A stretch of DNA of 33,266 nt from Pseudomonadota bacterium (GCA_034189865.1 JAXHTV010000027.1:1-33266), one strand, 5' to 3'. Numbered from the stretch's first letter, positions 17,872-26,296 are shown. A program made the numbers and translations. The notes: a model not told the origin generated them from the sequence alone.

Positions 17872-18331
17872 CGTCGGCTCCTGTGGCGTCCAGCAGCGAA
17901 AAATCGACCCGGGTCTTGGCTAACATGGCCTTGCGCCGACGCGTCTCCTCGTCGGCCTGGCGTTCACCGGAAGCCATCAACTCAACGACCCGCTCCCAGC
18001 CCGGTAGCCGATGGGCGACAACGGCGTCGCATACCGCGAGCTGTCGTGCGAACTCGGTGCTGTCGTCCATGACCTGGGCGGCGCCTTCCACTCCCGCTCC
18101 GTCTCTGTGAGTGCGAATCTCCACGCGGGCCGTGGCCAACGGAATCTCGCCCAAATAAAAGGGTTCACCCAACCCGCCGTCGGTCATACGCACCATAGCC
18201 AGGCCCGCTTGTGGCAGCGTGGTGTGACGGACCTCCCAGCTTGCGGTCAACTCGCCAGTCAGGTCGCTAACCGCTTGTCGGGGAACGCTGGACAGGGCAC
18301 GTAGCCACTGCGATTGGTCTGGAATCCGCAT
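17861..18331 (-). CDS. phnG: C-P lyase core subunit PhnG
   Basis: A 156-residue small core subunit of C-P lyase that acts with PhnH and PhnI in attaching phosphonate to ribose. Family features include the PLPQAGLAMVR-like strand pair near residues 38-48, the FYLGEIPLATARVEI segment and the helix around DAVVAHRLPGWER. The C-terminus ends in a run of acidic residues. The 34-base gap to phnE upstream is one of the wider gaps between structural genes of the operon, marking the change from transport to catabolic genes. Confidence 0.95.
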   Translation of the reverse strand: MRIPDQSQWLRALSSVPRQAVSDLTGELTASWEVRHTTLPQAGLAMVRMTDGGLGEPFYLGEIPLATARVEIRTHRDGAGVEGAAQVMDDSTEFARQLAVCDAVVAHRLPGWERVVELMASGERQADEETRRRKAMLAKTRVDFSLLDATGADDDD

Positions 18332-18365
18332 CGATTTTCGGCTCCTTCGACGCCGCGCTTGCCGA

Positions 18366-19379
18366 TTAAAGGGCTTTGCCGCGCAGCTTCTGCGAGAAAT
18401 ACTCCAGCAACATCACGGTAATGAAGATCACCAGCAGGATGGTGGAAACATGCGAGTACTCAAACAGATCCCAACGACCCTTCAGCTCCATACCGATACC
18501 GCCGGCGCCCACCAGACCCAGCACGGTTGCCGTGCGAATGTTGCGTTCAAAAATGTACTGCACAAAGCTGGCGAAGGCCGGCAAAACCGCCGGCAAAACC
18601 GCGAAGCGCAAGACCTTCACCCGATTGGCGCCGCTGGACCGCAACGCCATCTGCGGACCAATCGCGGCATTTTCGATCTCGTCTGCCATAAACTTCCCCA
18701 GCACGCCGCTGGTATGCATGGCCAACGCCAAAACGCCCGCGACCGGGCCAAAGCCGTACATCAGCACGAAGAACAAGGCGATGATCAACTCCGGCATGGC
18801 GCGGTGGAAGCCCAGCCACAACCTCGCGATGCCGTAGGTCACTGTATTGAGGCTGTAATTTCGGGACGCGAACACACCCAAAGGCAGCGAGATTAAAACG
18901 GACAGGAGTGTGCCCCAGAACCCGATCTCGATGGTTTCCCACATTTTGATCAGGACCTTGAGCAAATAACCGAACGGATGAACCAAATATTCGACCTGCA
19001 CCGTGGTGTAGGTTTCGCTGAGCGCGTCGTAGCGGCGCTTCTCCAGGGTTTCCAGGTGGGTAAACAAGGGCGGGTTGTCGCGGTCCAGCTCTGTCAGGCG
19101 ATCGGTTGCAATGCGGGAGGCGACGGCAAAAGGAAACGAGTCTTTAAGAAAGTCGCTGGCACCATCCAGGACTCTTGAGTCCGTTAGACCGGTCAGGGCC
19201 ACGACGGCTCTTCCGGTTTCCCACGCCGCTGCGTCCAGCTTGATGTTGTGCGCCGACCACCCCACCAGGACAAACAGCAGCAAGGCGGCGCCGATCGTCC
19301 GGGATGTCACCGCCCGTTCCAGCGGCCATTGCTCGTAGGATCTGCGCGGATCGGCGCTCGGCGTGAGTTGAGAGTTCAT
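18366..19379 (-). CDS. phnE: Phosphonate ABC transporter permease PhnE
   Basis: A 337-residue inner-membrane permease that forms the translocation path for phosphonate delivered by PhnD. An N-terminal membrane segment (about 28-47) is followed by a periplasmic stretch of about 100 residues, then the BPD-type permease domain (about 150-330). The EAA-like coupling loop ALRSSGANRVKVLRF lies near 241-255 and contacts PhnC. The long periplasmic loop and single gene agree with the fused one-subunit permease type. It starts ten bases after the phnC stop. Confidence 0.95.
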   Translation of the reverse strand: MNSQLTPSADPRRSYEQWPLERAVTSRTIGAALLLFVLVGWSAHNIKLDAAAWETGRAVVALTGLTDSRVLDGASDFLKDSFPFAVASRIATDRLTELDRDNPPLFTHLETLEKRRYDALSETYTTVQVEYLVHPFGYLLKVLIKMWETIEIGFWGTLLSVLISLPLGVFASRNYSLNTVTYGIARLWLGFHRAMPELIIALFFVLMYGFGPVAGVLALAMHTSGVLGKFMADEIENAAIGPQMALRSSGANRVKVLRFAVLPAVLPAFASFVQYIFERNIRTATVLGLVGAGGIGMELKGRWDLFEYSHVSTILLVIFITVMLLEYFSQKLRGKAL

Positions 19380-19389
19380 CGTTCCAACC

Positions 19390-20196
19390 TCAGGCTACGG
19401 CGTTTCGCACCGCCAATCCGGCGACACGACCAGCGGTGTGCGGTTGGTCTTCCAACCGAGGGATGTGTTCGTCTTGATAGATGTCGTTCAACACCGAGTC
19501 GGTCAGCTCAGCCGGCGGTCCGTCGAACACCAACCGCCCTCGGCGCAACGCAATGACCCGATCGGCAAACTCGGCCGCGAATTCCACCTGATGCAAACTG
19601 CAAAGCACGGTCGCACCCTCGTGTCGGGAGGCGTTTTTCAATCCTTGGAGCACGCTGCGACTGACAACCGGGTCCAGGCTGGAAACCGGTTCATCCGCCA
19701 GCACGACCTCAGGCGCCGACATAAACGCCCGGGCGATGGCCACCCGCTGTTGCTGGCCGCCCGACAATTCCGATGCCCGGCGGTAAATGTGCTTTTCCTC
19801 CAGCCCCACGTGCTGGAGCAACATGCAAGCCCGACGCTGGTCGACCACGGGAAATAACTTGAAGAGCGTTCTGAAGTTCGACAGCTCGTGTAATTTGCCC
19901 GACGCAACGTTGTGCAGAACCGACAGACGGGGCACGAGATGCAGCTGCTGATGGATCATCCGCGTGCGTTGTCGAAGACGTTTCATGTTGCGGTCCGTGA
20001 TCAACTCGTCATCGAAGTAGAGCTCGCCCTCGCTGGGCGTAACCAGCCCGTTGATCATGCCCATCAGTGTCGATTTACCGGACCCGGAGGGCCCGATCAT
20101 GGCGCAGAATTCACCACGCTCGATACTCAAGCTCAGTTTGTCGGTGGCTTTGGTGCCGTCATCGTAGATCTTGGAAACCCCGTTGAACTTAAGCAT
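19390..20196 (-). CDS. phnC: Phosphonate ABC transporter ATP-binding protein PhnC
   Basis: A 268-residue ATPase that powers phosphonate import with PhnD and PhnE. Walker [10 protein letters not shown] is at 35-43, the ABC signature LSGGQQQ at 144-150 and Walker B VVLADEP at 164-170. The C-terminal stretch after about 240 is longer than the minimal ATPase. A good ribosome-binding site (GAGG, seven bases before the ATG) precedes it. It begins only about 75 bases downstream of the intrinsic terminator that follows phnD, so its expression depends on read-through or on an internal promoter I could not identify. Confidence 0.96.
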   Translation of the reverse strand: MLKFNGVSKIYDDGTKATDKLSLSIERGEFCAMIGPSGSGKSTLMGMINGLVTPSEGELYFDDELITDRNMKRLRQRTRMIHQQLHLVPRLSVLHNVASGKLHELSNFRTLFKLFPVVDQRRACMLLQHVGLEEKHIYRRASELSGGQQQRVAIARAFMSAPEVVLADEPVSSLDPVVSRSVLQGLKNASRHEGATVLCSLHQVEFAAEFADRVIALRRGRLVFDGPPAELTDSVLNDIYQDEHIPRLEDQPHTAGRVAGLAVRNAVA

Positions 20197-20271
20197 CTCG
20201 CCACCTCGAAAACTGTTTACCCCCAGAGGCTTTGAACACGTAACAGCCCAGGGTCATTGCGCTTCGCATTG

Positions 20272-20306
20272 AAAAAAAGGCCGGGAGGCGCTTCTTCCTC
20301 CCGGCC
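20272..20306 (-). terminator. Intrinsic terminator/attenuator between phnD and phnC
   Basis: Read on the minus strand, a perfect 10-base GC-rich stem (20297-20306 with 20279-20288, eight-base loop) is followed immediately by seven T residues (20278-20272). It begins seven bases after the phnD stop codon. This is the strongest intrinsic terminator in the window. Being inside the operon, it probably limits transcription of phnC and later genes relative to phnD. Confidence 0.9.
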
Positions 20307-20313
20307 GGCATGA

Positions 20314-21234
20314 TTACCGCTGCCCAGCTTTATCGACGATTTCCGCCTTCAACTCGTCCGTGACTTTGGACAACTTGGCGAGGACCGCCAGCATTTGGTC
20401 TTCCGGATAATCGGCGTCGTAACGGTCAACCTGTTTGCCGCCGTATCCCCGGATCAACCCCGGATTCACGTGCTTGTGGATATTGTTAAAAGCGTTACGC
20501 AGCTTGGCTTTTAACTCGGGATCCAGCTTCGGATTCATGGCCAGCGGGGGGTTGGGAATCGGCTCCGACTTCGCCAATACTTTGAATTCGGCCGGATCGA
20601 TAATCCCCTGATTCACCGCTTTTTCCCAGGAGTTGAACGAAGCCGCTGCGGCATCGACACGACCTTCCTTCAAAGCCGCAATGGAATTGGTGTGGCTGCC
20701 CGCCACCACGATCTTGCCCAGATCTTTGACCGGATCGACGCCGGCGGCGATGATCATGGCCATGGGAAAGTTGAACGACGAGGTGGAGTGCACGGATCCG
20801 ACCGCCAGACTCCGCCCTTTCAGATCGGTCAGCTCGTCCATGCCACTGTCTTTGCGAGCGTAGATACCGGAGAAGTAGACCGCCTCGCCCTTCTTGACAT
20901 CCACGGCCAAAAGCTCGGCACCGCACATATCCTTGGCCTGACCGAAGGTGACCGGGCCGTACCAGGCAATGTCCGCATTGTCGGTGCACAAGCCCTTCAC
21001 CACCGCCGCGTAGCTATCACCCGCCATCACGTTGAAATGAATGCCGTACTGTTTGGCGATGGCATCGAAGACCGGTTTGTAATCCTGGGTCACGTCCGCA
21101 CCACCGGTATCGGCCGGCACCATCATCACGCGCAAGGGCTGGGATGCACTCCCATCCGGCAAGTTGCCAGCGACGGCCACTGCTGCGAATGAGCAGGCTG
21201 CCAGCGCAACCGACGCAAGGGCTTTGAATTTCAT
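20314..21234 (-). CDS. phnD: Phosphonate-binding periplasmic protein PhnD
   Basis: A 306-residue solute-binding protein that captures phosphonates in the periplasm for PhnC-PhnE. A Sec signal peptide occupies about residues 1-22, with cleavage expected after AVA. Family features include the DIAWYGP motif, the SVHSTSSFNFPM ligand-loop segment, and the SHTNSIAALKEGRVDAAA segment seen in PhnD-type proteins. The start at 21234 was chosen over 21246 because GGAG lies six bases before it and it gives a clean signal peptide. Only about 24 bases separate it from the phnF stop, so the two are probably co-transcribed. An intrinsic terminator follows it. Confidence 0.95.
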   Translation of the reverse strand: MKFKALASVALAACSFAAVAVAGNLPDGSASQPLRVMMVPADTGGADVTQDYKPVFDAIAKQYGIHFNVMAGDSYAAVVKGLCTDNADIAWYGPVTFGQAKDMCGAELLAVDVKKGEAVYFSGIYARKDSGMDELTDLKGRSLAVGSVHSTSSFNFPMAMIIAAGVDPVKDLGKIVVAGSHTNSIAALKEGRVDAAAASFNSWEKAVNQGIIDPAEFKVLAKSEPIPNPPLAMNPKLDPELKAKLRNAFNNIHKHVNPGLIRGYGGKQVDRYDADYPEDQMLAVLAKLSKVTDELKAEIVDKAGQR

Positions 21235-21258
21235 GGCTCTCTCCATAGAGGTTAAGGT

Positions 21259-21990
21259 TCAAGGTCTGATGGACAGTTGTGCGGCATCCCCGCGGAAACG
21301 CGTTACGGCATATTCAACCGGCTCGCCGGTTGCGGTATCGACATTCAAACTTTTCACCCGCAAAACCGGCGCGTTGCGAGCCATCCGAAGCCGAAGGGCG
21401 TCATCCCGCTCCGGCAACACGGCGCTGATCAAGCTCTCGGTGCGGCGCAGCGACAAGGCGTAATGTTCTTTCAGGAATCCGTGCAACGAGCCTTGTTCAT
21501 AGTGATCCTTCACCTCGCTAAAACGAGAAGCCGGCAGAAAATGCGAAATGATGCAGAACGGCTGCCCTTCTACTTCGCGCAGTGTTTCGATGAACAACAC
21601 CGCCGTGCCGTCTTCCAGATTCAGACGTCTTGCGACACCACCGACTGCCGGAATCACCAGTTTTCTAAAAACCCGGCTGGCGGTACTCCGTCCCTGGGAG
21701 TGCAGCGTCTCGGTAAAACGGGTCGCGCTGCCGATGGCATAGTCGATGGCAGGGTTGAGCACCACAGTACCTTTGCCGTGAACACGCTCGACCAGTCCCG
21801 GCCCGATCAGCGCCTCCACCGCACGGCGAACCGTATGCCGGTTGACGCCGAAGCGCTCGGCCAGCTCGGCTTCGGAAGGCAGCATTTGCCCCGGCTCGTA
21901 GCGCTCGCGAATCTCACGCTCGAGCATTTCGGCAATCTGGGTGTAAACAGCACGGCCACCGGCCCGCCAACCCACAACTGATCTAGTCAT
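21259..21990 (-). CDS. phnF: GntR/HutC-family phosphonate operon regulator PhnF
   Basis: A 243-residue transcription regulator. A GntR winged helix-turn-helix (about 15-80, with the PSEAELAERFGVNRHTVRRA recognition region) is followed by a UTRA ligand-binding domain (about 95-235). Position at the head of the phn operon and domain type support PhnF. It is expected to repress the operon and release in response to a phosphorus-related ligand. Its own start codon lies inside the palindrome TCTAG-N4-CTAGA, which resembles the GTCTAGAC core reported for HutC-type regulators, so autoregulation is likely. Upstream sequence also contains a Pho-box-like pair. Confidence 0.93.
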   Translation of the reverse strand: MTRSVVGWRAGGRAVYTQIAEMLEREIRERYEPGQMLPSEAELAERFGVNRHTVRRAVEALIGPGLVERVHGKGTVVLNPAIDYAIGSATRFTETLHSQGRSTASRVFRKLVIPAVGGVARRLNLEDGTAVLFIETLREVEGQPFCIISHFLPASRFSEVKDHYEQGSLHGFLKEHYALSLRRTESLISAVLPERDDALRLRMARNAPVLRVKSLNVDTATGEPVEYAVTRFRGDAAQLSIRP

Positions 21991-22000
21991 CTAGACATCT
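21982..22000. promoter_or_regulatory. Candidate PhnF operator overlapping the phnF start
   Basis: TCTAG (21982-21986) and CTAGA (21991-21995) form an inverted repeat around TCAT, which contains the phnF start codon complement. The right part also reads as GTCTAGAT on the minus strand, seven of eight positions of the GTCTAGAC core reported for NagR/YvoA-type regulators of the same subfamily. Binding here would block both initiation and early elongation. Confidence 0.5.
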
Positions 22001-22053
22001 CCATCAGGTGCGTAAACGATAAGCGGGCTGTGTTACGAAGAAATGGAGAACAA

Positions 22054-22072
22054 ATGACAGTTCTGTAAACAG
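22054..22072 (-). promoter_or_regulatory. Pho-box-like direct repeat upstream of phnF
   Basis: On the minus strand CTGTTTA (22072-22066) and CTGTCAT (22060-22054) are separated by five bases. The second heptamer is a perfect match to the E. coli Pho-box half-site, while the first has two mismatches and the spacing is five rather than the usual four. PhoB control of a phosphonate operon would be expected biologically, but the spacing makes this call weak. Confidence 0.33.
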
Positions 22073-22112
22073 GTATTGGAAGTCAGAGCCACGCGGTCAG
22101 CTCATGCCGCGA

Positions 22113-22126
22113 GCGGGAAAACCCGC
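22113..22126. repeat. Short hairpin between the lipoprotein gene and phnF
   Basis: GCGGG (22113-22117) and CCCGC (22122-22126) form a five-base stem around four A/T bases, just downstream of the lipoprotein stop on the minus strand. No T run follows on that strand. It might slow read-through into the phn operon, but on its own it is not a convincing terminator. Confidence 0.3.
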
Positions 22127-22167
22127 GAGGCAGGAAAGGAAAAATTGGTAGGCAAGGACGAAACGGC

Positions 22168-22743
22168 CTAGTCGCTCAGCCACGCTCGACCGAATCGCTC
22201 GAACTTCGGCTGCCAGTAGTAGAGGATATGGCTGCTTTCGAAAACGAAAAACTCCAGGCCGTCGTTGTGCAGTTCGACCACGGTGGACATCTCCGGGGAG
22301 CATTGCGCGTAAGCTTTGCCGCACACCGTCTCGTAACGGCCCGGAGCAACACGCCGAATCCCGACTTGGCTGGCATCCATGCCGACAAACTCATCGATCA
22401 TCCGCCTTTTCGGCTGACCCATCGTGTCCGAGACAAAAAACAGGGCGACTTTTCCGGCGTTGGATTCCTGGGAGAACCTGATCTCGGCGACATCGCGTTT
22501 GCCATCACCATCGAAGTCCCCCGTCGCCTTGAGCGCTCCGTTCTCGAAATCACGACGCCAGTATTGCTCACCGTCCTGGCTCATCGGCAGCGCCTGCCAG
22601 ACTGTTTCGGCAGGCGGGTTGTTCAACGCATGTTCACTCAAGCCGGCCGGCTTGATGGAGCAAGCCGTGGCGATGACGAGCAACGGCACCAAAAACACAA
22701 GCCTAACCACAACCAGGCCGGAAGATGTTCGGTTCAAAATCAT
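22168..22743 (-). CDS. Putative lipoprotein with calcium-loop (FG-GAP/EF-hand-like) motif
   Basis: A 191-residue protein of unknown function. The N-terminus is a lipoprotein signal with hydrophobic residues about 11-25 and the lipobox IATAC ending at Cys28. Residues 76-84 (DFDGDGKRD) form an Asp-rich loop of the kind that binds calcium in FG-GAP/VCBS and EF-hand-like repeats. Three further cysteines lie in the C-terminal half (two of them in VCGKAYAQC). The start at 22743 was chosen because it begins the lipoprotein signal. The frame is open to 23016 but the extension has no plausible export signal. No clear ribosome-binding site is visible. A decayed copy of its C-terminal part lies at 25874-25955. 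Confidence 0.72.
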   Translation of the reverse strand: MILNRTSSGLVVVRLVFLVPLLVIATACSIKPAGLSEHALNNPPAETVWQALPMSQDGEQYWRRDFENGALKATGDFDGDGKRDVAEIRFSQESNAGKVALFFVSDTMGQPKRRMIDEFVGMDASQVGIRRVAPGRYETVCGKAYAQCSPEMSTVVELHNDGLEFFVFESSHILYYWQPKFERFGRAWLSD

Positions 22744-23181
22744 GGGTAATACAGCTTCGCCAAAATAGACGCTCAAGGATCGTATTCCAGGCGGATATGA
22801 TCTGACTCTACAAAACCAAGTCCTCGGAAAAATTCTTCTTTCTCTTGCAAAGTTGAGGCCACGGATCATGACAACGGCACAACACCATGTTAGTTTGCCA
22901 AACGGCGTCAAACACCACTCGGGTCGGGTATGAACCCAAGCTTGACGGAGAAAAATAACGGATGGATGGAGAGAATAATGAAAAAAACTTAACCAATGCC
23001 GAAGAATCTCAAGCATGTTGCACTATGTCGACAGATCGTAAAGTCGGTTTAGGTTTGATCCGAATATCCAATAACAGCGTCGAGAGGACAACATATTGAT
23101 GAAATGGAAAAGGACAAGCGTGCTCTCCCGACGAAAGCACTCAAATACCCCCCACTCTCCGTCACCAATTTTTGATCGACC
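22744..23181. other. AT-rich divergent intergenic region
   Basis: About 440 bases between the lipoprotein start (minus) and the TPR gene start (plus). Some lines are well below the surrounding GC content; for example 22981-23040 is 23 of 60 G or C by hand count. No gene, repeat or mobile-element end was recognised. It should contain both divergent promoters. Confidence 0.4.
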
Positions 23182-24915
23182 ATGAAGATACGTAAAATAA
23201 TCACCGTAGCGGTACATTTTGCCGCGGTTTTTCTCTCCGCGAGCGCCGTAGCCACCGAGAACACCCCATCACAAGAGCCCGGGCTAGAGTGGGAGATCGC
23301 AAGTAGCTATGCCATCAAAAGCCTGTTTCGCAACGATTACTTTGGTGCGGTTAGCGAAGGTCAAAGGGCGCTTAAACTCGCGACCGAAAATCTCGCCTCT
23401 CAACACCCGGCAGTCATTACCAGCGTCAGAACCTTGGCTTGGGCTTATGATCTTCGTCAGGAGTACGATCTCGCCGAACCACTCTACCAACGCTTGCTGG
23501 CAATTACCGAAAGAGAGAAAGGCTCGTTTCATCCGGAGGTCGCGGACAGACTCGACGACCTAGCCAGCCACTATCGCATACGTGGGGCGGACACCAAGGC
23601 GGATCCACTGCGTAAACGCGCGTCGGCGATTCGGCAACAAGAACATCATCCTTACGAGTCTTACTTCGCTGACGACCCCAGAACACCGATGGCCGTGGAT
23701 GAGCTACTGACTCAGGATTGGGAATCGCAAGCGGAAGCTTATTATCGCCTCACGGCGCTGGCAATCGAAGGACTATTGCTTCCCGACCATCCGCTGGTCG
23801 CCACAAGCCTGGACAATCTCGCCGCATTTTATGAAGCCCAGGGCTCGTATATCCAAGCAGAGCCACTCTACCAAACTGCATTGGAAATCCGGTCGCAATC
23901 TCTGGGAAAAGATCATCTAGAAGTCGCAAACAGCCTCAACCGTTTGGCGCGGCTTTACTATGCCGAGGGTAACTACGTCAAAGCCAAGCCACTCCATAAA
24001 TACGCCCTGGGCATCCAAAGAGACGAACTGAACCTGGACCACCTGGACATCGCGAACACTTACGATGACCTTGCAAAAATTTCTCTCATCGAAGGGAATC
24101 CGTCCGAAGCGCTCCGATACGCCTATCGCGCCCTCGTGATCCGGGAAAAATTGCAGGGCCCTTTCCACGCAGACGTTGCGAATACGACCAACCGATTGGC
24201 GAGATCGTTCTTCATTCGGGGTATGGGCGAATACGCCGACGTGTACCTGAAGCGTACCCTCGCGATTCGGGAGAAAACTCTGGGCCCTGACCATCCGGAA
24301 GTCGCAAACGCGCTGAACAATTTGGCGGCACACTGCTTTGACATGATGAAGTTTGAACAAGCCGAAGCGCTGTACAATCAGTCCCTCGCGATTCGGGAGA
24401 AGGCGCTGGGTAAGGAGCACCCTGCCGTCGCGGAGATCCTCGGTACGCTCGGCTCCATCTACAAGCAATACGGCCAACCTGAAAAGGCTCAACCGTACTT
24501 TGAACGTGCCCTGGCCATCTGGCAGAAAACGCCTAATCCGAGCAGTTCGGCATTCATACCGACCCTAGCGGCCATGATCTCGGTCCATGCGTCGCGACAA
24601 GACTACGCCCAGGCCGAAGTATTGGCTCGGCGTCTGGCGGCCATCATTGAAAAAACATGGGGTGGTGAGCATCTGGCGTATGCCAGTGCCTTGGACGATT
24701 TGGCGTGGATTCGCCTAAAGCAAGAGCAAACGGCCGACGCCGAACATTTGCTCAACCGTGCGTTGGACATACGCAAGAAATCGATGAGCCCAGGCCATCC
24801 CGAGCTGGTTCGCACCCTGCGAAGATTAGCGTCGTATTATCGAGAAACCGGACAAGACGACAAAGCGTCCGAGCTCGAAAAACAAGCCGATAGCCTCGGC
24901 AACTTCGCTGGTTAG
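23182..24915 (+). CDS. Secreted tetratricopeptide-repeat protein (kinesin light chain-like TPRs)
   Basis: A 577-residue protein. An N-terminal Sec signal peptide (about 1-25, ending SASAVA) is followed by roughly ten 42-residue TPR units from about residue 35 to 570, each with the pattern AEPLY-A-L-IREK-LG--HP-VA-SLNNLA. This is the TPR_12-like type found in kinesin light chain and in many bacterial scaffolds. No catalytic domain is visible, so a protein-binding scaffold in the periplasm or outside the cell is inferred. The segment around 150-185 departs from the repeat and may be a degenerate unit. It is followed after 27-36 bases by a shorter paralogue, forming a likely two-gene operon. Confidence 0.82.
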   Translation: MKIRKIITVAVHFAAVFLSASAVATENTPSQEPGLEWEIASSYAIKSLFRNDYFGAVSEGQRALKLATENLASQHPAVITSVRTLAWAYDLRQEYDLAEPLYQRLLAITEREKGSFHPEVADRLDDLASHYRIRGADTKADPLRKRASAIRQQEHHPYESYFADDPRTPMAVDELLTQDWESQAEAYYRLTALAIEGLLLPDHPLVATSLDNLAAFYEAQGSYIQAEPLYQTALEIRSQSLGKDHLEVANSLNRLARLYYAEGNYVKAKPLHKYALGIQRDELNLDHLDIANTYDDLAKISLIEGNPSEALRYAYRALVIREKLQGPFHADVANTTNRLARSFFIRGMGEYADVYLKRTLAIREKTLGPDHPEVANALNNLAAHCFDMMKFEQAEALYNQSLAIREKALGKEHPAVAEILGTLGSIYKQYGQPEKAQPYFERALAIWQKTPNPSSSAFIPTLAAMISVHASRQDYAQAEVLARRLAAIIEKTWGGEHLAYASALDDLAWIRLKQEQTADAEHLLNRALDIRKKSMSPGHPELVRTLRRLASYYRETGQDDKASELEKQADSLGNFAG

Positions 24916-24951
24916 TACCCCGTTTCAGGTAAGACATCAAGAGTGAATACC

Positions 24952-25791
24952 ATGAGAAAAGCCATCCCTGAAGGCCTGTTGATCTTACTCATTGCATCTG
25001 CAACCGCTCTGGCACATGCAGAAGATATGGGGCTTGAGTGGCAAATCCTTCGACAGGAGAGCTCGCGACTCAGTTGGGAAAAGGACAAGCACTCCTCCGC
25101 ATTGATTCTTGCTCGGGATTTGCTCGAGCTCGCCGAAGAGCGTCTCGGCCCTGATCATCGTGAAATCGCAAACTGTCTCACGGACATCGCCGGCATATAT
25201 CAACAGATGGAACGACGTGAAGAGGCGCTAGCGCTGCAAAAGCGGGCGGGAGAAGTGTACCAACGCTCGCTGGCGATGCAAGAAAAGGCGCTCGGCAAAG
25301 ATCACCCGGAGGTCGCTAAAACCCTCATCGACATGGGGATCAACTACCACAGATACGAAGATCGCGACAAAGCCGAATCGCTTTTCACCCGTGCCTTGGA
25401 AATACAGGAAAAAGCGCTGGGCGAAAACCATCCCGAGGTGGCAAACACGCTGGATTTGATTGCGGATTATCGGAACGATACATCCGAAGTCGAACCACTT
25501 TTGGAGCGTTCGCTGGAAATCAGGAAGAATGCCTTTGGGCCAACCGATCCTGCAGTCGCGATCAGCCTCGACCGACTTGGCGAGCTCAGAAAAAGTCAAG
25601 ATCGGTACTTGGAATCCGAGCAGCTTTTTAAACGTTCACTGGAGATCCGAAAAGCCGCTTATAGTTCACATGATCCCACCGTCGCTTACAGCCTGGAATA
25701 TTTAGCCTGGCTTTATCACGACATGGGTAGAAAAGAGGAAGCGGCAGCTTTGAAAGAGCGCGCTGAAAGTATGCTAAAAGACACCGAGTAA
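24952..25791 (+). CDS. Secreted tetratricopeptide-repeat protein, shorter paralogue
   Basis: A 279-residue protein paralogous to the preceding gene. A signal peptide (about 1-23, ending ALAHA) is followed by a GLEW-Q motif shared with the first gene (GLEWEI there), then about five TPR units. Residues matching the repeat consensus (EKALGKDHPEVA, EKALGENHPEVANTL) are clear. The ATG at 24952 has AAGAG upstream at a suitable distance; a GTG at 24943 in the same frame would add three residues. Like its neighbour it has no catalytic domain. The two probably bind the same or related partners. Confidence 0.8.
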   Translation: MRKAIPEGLLILLIASATALAHAEDMGLEWQILRQESSRLSWEKDKHSSALILARDLLELAEERLGPDHREIANCLTDIAGIYQQMERREEALALQKRAGEVYQRSLAMQEKALGKDHPEVAKTLIDMGINYHRYEDRDKAESLFTRALEIQEKALGENHPEVANTLDLIADYRNDTSEVEPLLERSLEIRKNAFGPTDPAVAISLDRLGELRKSQDRYLESEQLFKRSLEIRKAAYSSHDPTVAYSLEYLAWLYHDMGRKEEAAALKERAESMLKDTE

Positions 25792-25839
25792 AAAGCGTCT
25801 TCAGCCGGGCAAACAAGCAGCACCTGCGCCCCAACCACG

Positions 25840-25955
25840 GGCCAGCTCGGCTTCGGAAACGCAACATCTGCCCTGGCTGCTTTCGAAAACAAAAAACTTT
25901 AAGCCGGCATGGCGCAGTTCAACCACGTTGGACATTGCGGCGAACAGGCGTGGTG
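25840..25955 (-). pseudogene. Fused remnant of lipoprotein and GntR regulator sequence
   Basis: Bases 25840-25858 match 21859-21877 of phnF exactly over 19 bases, and the match continues weakly to about 25876 with one extra base that shifts the frame. Bases 25874-25898 then match 22229-22253 in the lipoprotein gene with one mismatch over 25 bases. On the minus strand the following codons (about 25880-25955) translate to MSNVVELRHAGLKFFVFESS, close to residues 152-171 of the lipoprotein. The order lipoprotein then regulator is the same as in the intact pair, with the intervening bases deleted at a GGCT shared by both partners. The remnant has no start codon or complete domain. Confidence 0.7.
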
Positions 25956-26296
25956 GCTGCTGTCATCCAGGTGATTTCCCTTGACCCGCATTACGCCGCT
26001 TCTGTCGGCTGACGGGTATCAACGGACTGGCTAGTTCGGCACGGAAGCACTCCACCGACGCCCCCCTCAACTAAGCCGGCCCAAGGATTGACCGCGCCAT
26101 AATCTCAACTCCTCCGATCACCGCAAACCCAATGCCGATCGACAGTGACTGCAAAATCTTACCTTCCGCCCATTCGGCCAATTTGCGACGGGGTGACTCC
26201 CAGTTTTTTGGGAATAAGGTCTCAAGTTTCCGTGAATCGCAATTTTTTGCGGGAATGACATACTCCTAGGTGCTTGTATTTATTGGTTTTACGAAG

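Noticed and set aside
22744-23016. N-terminal extension of the lipoprotein frame by 91 residues
   Set aside because: It would bury the lipoprotein signal and lipobox in mid-protein, and its sequence is Trp/Arg/Phe-rich without a domain.
23182-25791. TPR repeats considered as a DNA tandem-repeat array
   Set aside because: The similarity between units is at protein level with 42-residue TPR periodicity; the DNA repeats are diverged and are explained by the protein fold.
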